This document shows, in pieces, positions 16,059 to 18,205 of a stretch of 18,205 bases of DNA. Within the stretch, counting starts at the first letter, position 1; each line of letters opens with the position of its first letter. The notes under the pieces are model-generated. The model had not been told where the DNA came from and ran no database searches. It saw only the letters and a list, made by a program, of their open reading frames with translations. The stretch spans positions 1-18,205 of the forward strand of contig CAYJFP010000029.1 of assembly GCA_964369415.1 (NCBI GenBank), written 5' to 3'. A program made the position numbers and the translations under genes. Origin of the DNA: SIG603 sp964369415. Its GTDB lineage: Bacteria; Bacillota; Clostridia; Oscillospirales; Acutalibacteraceae.

Positions 16059-16826
16059 ATGAAAATTCAAGTTAGCAATTTGCCTGCAATGGCTCTAGAC
16101 ACAAAGTTCTTAGCAAGACTCCCAAAACATATCGGAATTGAAGTATTTTCTGAATGTGGTAATGATTATTACTGGGATTATATTATCCCCTATATTATGA
16201 AAGACAGGACAGGCGGTTTTAATGTGCATGGTCCATATAACGGCGTGGATCTTGCCGATAAAAATCTCGACTTTTCAAAAGTTACAGAAACTTTTATCTC
16301 TGCATTTAATCTTGCAAAAAAATATGGCGGCGAGCACTGTGTAGTACACCCAAGTGGACACGGTATCTATGAAGATAGAGACGAGGCAAGAGTAATTGCC
16401 ACTGAAAGAATTAAAGTTTTAAATAAGATAGCTAATGAAATGGGCATAGAACTGCTCGTAGAAAATCTGGGCTCAAAGGACACACTTTTTGGTGAGGAAA
16501 ACTTTATAAAATACTTTGCCGCTGTCCCTGAACTTCAATTTTTAATAGACATGGGACATGCACATATCAACGGTTGGAACATTGAAAGTAGTTTTAAGAT
16601 TTTGGGCGATAGAATACGCTCATATCATATACATGATAATCAAGGAAAAGACGACAGCCACCTTTTTGTAGGTCAAGGTAGTATTGACTGGAATTTATTT
16701 GCAGATTGTTTTGCAAAATATACACCAAATGCAACTTTAGTACTTGAATATTCTAAAGCAACTATAAATGAACTCGAAGAACAATCCGAAAAATTTAGTG
16801 CCTTTATCCAATCGGCACTAAACTAA
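16059..16826 (+). CDS. Sugar phosphate isomerase/epimerase family protein (TIM barrel)
   Basis: This 255-residue protein has the TIM-barrel pattern of the xylose isomerase-like/AP endonuclease 2 family, which isomerises or epimerises sugars using bound metal. Likely metal ligands and active-site residues are His57 (NVHGPY), His97 (VVHPSGHG), Glu135 (LLVENLG), Asp164 (FLIDMGHAHINGW), His190/His192 (SYHIHDNQG) and Glu230 (LVLEYSK). The HIHDN and IDMGHAH motifs favour a sugar enzyme over a DNA repair nuclease. It is divergent from the ABC transporter, so it may process the imported compound. It is followed 18 bp later by the phosphatase gene, so the two are probably cotranscribed. The substrate is unknown. 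Confidence 0.85.
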   Translation: MKIQVSNLPAMALDTKFLARLPKHIGIEVFSECGNDYYWDYIIPYIMKDRTGGFNVHGPYNGVDLADKNLDFSKVTETFISAFNLAKKYGGEHCVVHPSGHGIYEDRDEARVIATERIKVLNKIANEMGIELLVENLGSKDTLFGEENFIKYFAAVPELQFLIDMGHAHINGWNIESSFKILGDRIRSYHIHDNQGKDDSHLFVGQGSIDWNLFADCFAKYTPNATLVLEYSKATINELEEQSEKFSAFIQSALN

Positions 16827-16844
16827 TTTGAAAGGAAGATTTTT

Positions 16845-17360
16845 ATGTATAAAGTTTTAATGATATGTCACGGTAACATTTGCCGAAGCACAATGGCAGA
16901 ATTTGTATTAAAAGACATGGTAAAGAAAAGAAATATTGCAGATAATTTTGAAATTGCCTCAGCGGGCACTTGCGACAACCTTGCAGGATCAGACACTCAT
17001 ATTGGCACAAAAGTCATACTTACTAAAGCTGGCATTCCATTTACTAAACGTGGTGCTCAAAAAATAACTGTGGAACAGTATAATCATTTTGATTATCTAC
17101 TATATATGGACAAGAGAAATTACAACGACATAATGCCTCTTATAAATGGTGATCCAGACAATAAACTTTTCATGATGTTAGAGCCTCATGAAATTGCCGA
17201 CCCTTGGTTTCAAGAAAACGACTTAGATTTTAAATATTACGAGTCTCTATTAGAGGGCAAAAACGATATTGCTGCACCTATGCACTTCTCGGTGTTTGAT
17301 AAAGCATATGAAGAAATAACAAAAGGATGCAACCTCTTTCTTGATAAGTTAAATTATTAA
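16845..17360 (+). CDS. Low-molecular-weight protein tyrosine phosphatase family protein
   Basis: This 171-residue protein belongs to the low-molecular-weight phosphotyrosine phosphatase family. The P-loop CHGNICRS has catalytic Cys8 and Arg14, and the general acid is Asp119 in ADPWF. Usual members are near 150 residues; here about 20 extra residues lie between DPWF and the C-terminal helix (FDKAYEEITKGC). The common CxGNICRSPMAE reads CHGNICRSTMAE. Known members dephosphorylate tyrosine on proteins, and related arginine phosphatases exist, so the substrate is not certain. It lies 18 bp after the isomerase gene, with an AAAGGAAG site. Confidence 0.9.
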   Translation: MYKVLMICHGNICRSTMAEFVLKDMVKKRNIADNFEIASAGTCDNLAGSDTHIGTKVILTKAGIPFTKRGAQKITVEQYNHFDYLLYMDKRNYNDIMPLINGDPDNKLFMMLEPHEIADPWFQENDLDFKYYESLLEGKNDIAAPMHFSVFDKAYEEITKGCNLFLDKLNY

Positions 17361-17361
17361 A

Positions 17362-17598
17362 CTAGCCCTCATCAACAGACCTAAAAACATCTGAATCAAA
17401 GCAATTAGAAGAAAAAACACTTCTTTTAAAAAGGAAAACTCTTGATTTATAGATGTGAGAGTGTATAACATATGTATAACGGAATGTATAACTAAAGCTG
17501 ATACCTTTCTTTGATAATACAATAGCATCTTGTTGGCTAGAGTCGGCATCAACAGTTTGAGTATCAAGCCACAAGTTCATTAATACATGTAATTTCAA
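17362..17598 (-). CDS. Doubtful small hypothetical protein or gene remnant
   Basis: A 78-residue frame starting at TTG (17596-17598) has AAGGAA nine bases upstream. An alternative GTG at 17605-17607 lies too close to that site. The product (LWLDTQTVDADSSQQDAIVLSKKG and so on) has no signal peptide, membrane segment or motif I recognise. It runs convergently into the phosphatase gene, ending one base after the phosphatase stop. A TTGACA hexamer at 17636-17641 on the minus strand, at the edge of the repeat, could be its -35, but no good -10 follows. It may be real, a remnant, or chance. Confidence 0.25.
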   Translation of the reverse strand: MKLHVLMNLWLDTQTVDADSSQQDAIVLSKKGISFSYTFRYTYVIHSHIYKSRVFLFKRSVFSSNCFDSDVFRSVDEG

Positions 17599-17636
17599 TA
17601 TTACCACTTCCTTTTATTTATATATTAACAATGCTT

Positions 17637-17819
17637 GTCAATATATGATTTGAATTTTATAAAACCCAAAACTTCGTCGCACGCTGTGACATAAAATAAA
17701 AAGCATAGCTATCTCAATTAAAAAAGAGAGCGCTATGCTTTTTTTATAAATCGGTTATATAATATTTTTATTGCAACTACAGTGGCAAGTATTGACTAAT
17801 AATTTTGTTTGTGCTAGTA
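17637..17819 (+). repeat. 183-bp dispersed repeat, copy 2 (terminator plus promoter cassette)
   Basis: Second copy of the repeat at 11369-11551, same orientation and same length. It keeps all three parts: the short stem (GTCGCA-CGC-TGTGAC), the terminator hairpin and the promoter. Unlike copy 1, its promoter leads into a stem-rich region (17828-18205). It also supplies a terminator for the isomerase-phosphatase pair. Confidence 0.88.
17698..17743. terminator. Terminator hairpin within repeat copy 2
   Basis: AAAAAGCATAGC (17698-17709) pairs perfectly with 17732-17743. A two-base internal mismatch and then TCTC/GAGA continue the stem, followed by seven T on the plus strand. It ends the isomerase-phosphatase transcript. 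Confidence 0.8.
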
Positions 17820-17820
17820 T
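17792..17820 (+). promoter_or_regulatory. Predicted promoter of the candidate structured RNA
   Basis: TTGACT (17792-17797), exactly 17 nt, and TAGTAT (17815-17820) preceded by TGC as an extended -10. The predicted start near 17827 coincides with the first base-paired stem of the downstream RNA-like region. Confidence 0.7.
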
Positions 17821-17827
17821 TACGCAT

Positions 17828-18205
17828 GGATAAGTTTTGAGAAAAAGAAAAAACCTATCCAGTTTATATAAGACCGGCAAGTCTTATATAACAAATGAAG
17901 TCGTGCAAGAGCACGTTCAACCTGAATAGGATTGTTTTCCATGTGTGTTATTCTAACACCATTGGATTAACATAGTCAAGAGGTAAACGAGCAGGCACGC
18001 TAATGTTTATCTCTTATTTTTTTACAGTTTTTTGATGAACATTAACCGAACTTTGACAACTTCATAGACTTATATGTGTAGATACTTTTGCCTAGATTAT
18101 GCATTCTGCGTGACGGACAAAAGCAATACTGGGAAACAACAAACGAGGGTGGATGTAGACCACGACACTTTGGTTTGCCCAAGGAACAGAGCATAAGAAG
18201 TTGTA
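17828..18205 (+). ncRNA. Candidate structured non-coding RNA, family unknown, 3' end uncertain
   Basis: No credible protein frame with a ribosome binding site is present, yet stems are dense and nested. GGATAAGTTTT (17828-17838) pairs with 17850-17860 with one mismatch. CCTATCCAG (17854-17862) can instead pair with CTGAATAGG (17922-17930), enclosing a perfect 10-bp hairpin (17865-17874/17881-17890, loop CGGCAA) and a CGTGC-AAGA-GCACG hairpin. GTGTTA-TTC-TAACAC is at 17945-17959. An 11-bp stem with one G.U joins 17978-17988 to 18005-18015, followed by ATTTTTTT. ACAACTTC (18056-18063) pairs with GAAGTTGT (18197-18204), enclosing further stems. The RNA may end at the T run near 18025, about 200 nt, or continue past the window as a large ornate RNA. 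I cannot match it to tmRNA, RNase P, SRP or 6S RNA. Confidence 0.55.

Noticed and set aside
11552..17636. Composite transposon bounded by insertion sequences
   Set aside because: The 183-bp flanking repeats encode no transposase and I could not see target site duplications; only a recombination role is proposed.
18005..18025. Definite terminator ending the RNA candidate
   Set aside because: The stem with an ATTTTTTT tail looks terminator-like, but it is AT-rich with a 16-base loop, and structured sequence continues beyond it. I left the 3' end open.
18145..18180. AGGGTGG followed by ACCACG, resembling the T-box motif
   Set aside because: The T-box consensus AGGGTGG-N-ACCGCG is not met: seven bases separate the arms, and no specifier loop or downstream synthetase or amino acid gene is visible.
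17820..18205. Known housekeeping RNAs (tmRNA, RNase P, SRP RNA, 6S RNA) or a group II intron
   Set aside because: I see no tag peptide frame, no GAGGAAAGTCC-type core, no SRP domain, no paired 5' and 3' ends of a 6S RNA and no GTGYG start with a domain V.
18082..18205. Open plus-strand frame to the window end (LRDGQKQYWETTNEGG and so on)
   Set aside because: There is no start codon with a ribosome binding site, a stop directly precedes it, and the stretch overlaps several nested stems. It could be reconsidered with downstream sequence.

Overview
The window reads as a low-GC Gram-positive bacterium of the Clostridia type. The supporting signs are AT-rich intergenic DNA, strong GGAG-type ribosome binding sites, lipobox lipoproteins in place of outer-membrane components, a large LuxR/MalT-type regulator, and Firmicutes-like catabolic genes. 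I cannot name a genus from the sequence alone. No rRNA, tRNA, CRISPR array or transposase is visible.

Region 1 (1-5400) is a sugar catabolic locus. An AraC-type activator (5-919, +) converges on a four-gene minus-strand operon. In transcription order the operon is a LacI-type repressor, an aldo/keto reductase, an FGGY carbohydrate kinase and a DeoC-family aldolase. A 17-bp perfect palindrome lies just downstream of the predicted operon promoter, which suggests autorepression by the LacI protein. Kinase, aldolase and reductase could form a short route of phosphorylation, aldol cleavage and aldehyde reduction. Both the kinase and the aldolase depart from textbook active-site motifs, so the substrate is open.

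Region 2 (5467-11270) holds a 791-aa MalT-like regulator with ATPase and LuxR domains, a small secreted lipoprotein, an MFS transporter, and a membrane-anchored zinc-ribbon protein. The exported part of that last protein is built of seven 42-residue RCC1-like repeats, probably a seven-bladed propeller.

Region 3 (11369-17819) is bounded by two direct copies of a 183-bp repeat. Between them lie a complete CUT1-type sugar ABC transporter operon on the minus strand (binding protein, two permeases, ATPase) and a divergent pair on the plus strand: a TIM-barrel sugar isomerase/epimerase and a low-molecular-weight phosphatase. Each repeat copy carries a long terminator-like hairpin followed by a well-formed promoter.

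Region 4 (17820-18205) has no credible gene but is rich in nested RNA stems. It starts right after the promoter carried by the second repeat copy. I read it as a candidate structured non-coding RNA, probably cut by the window end and not assignable to a family by eye. This is the strongest candidate for something undescribed. The first repeat copy has the same promoter and terminator but no RNA body behind it.
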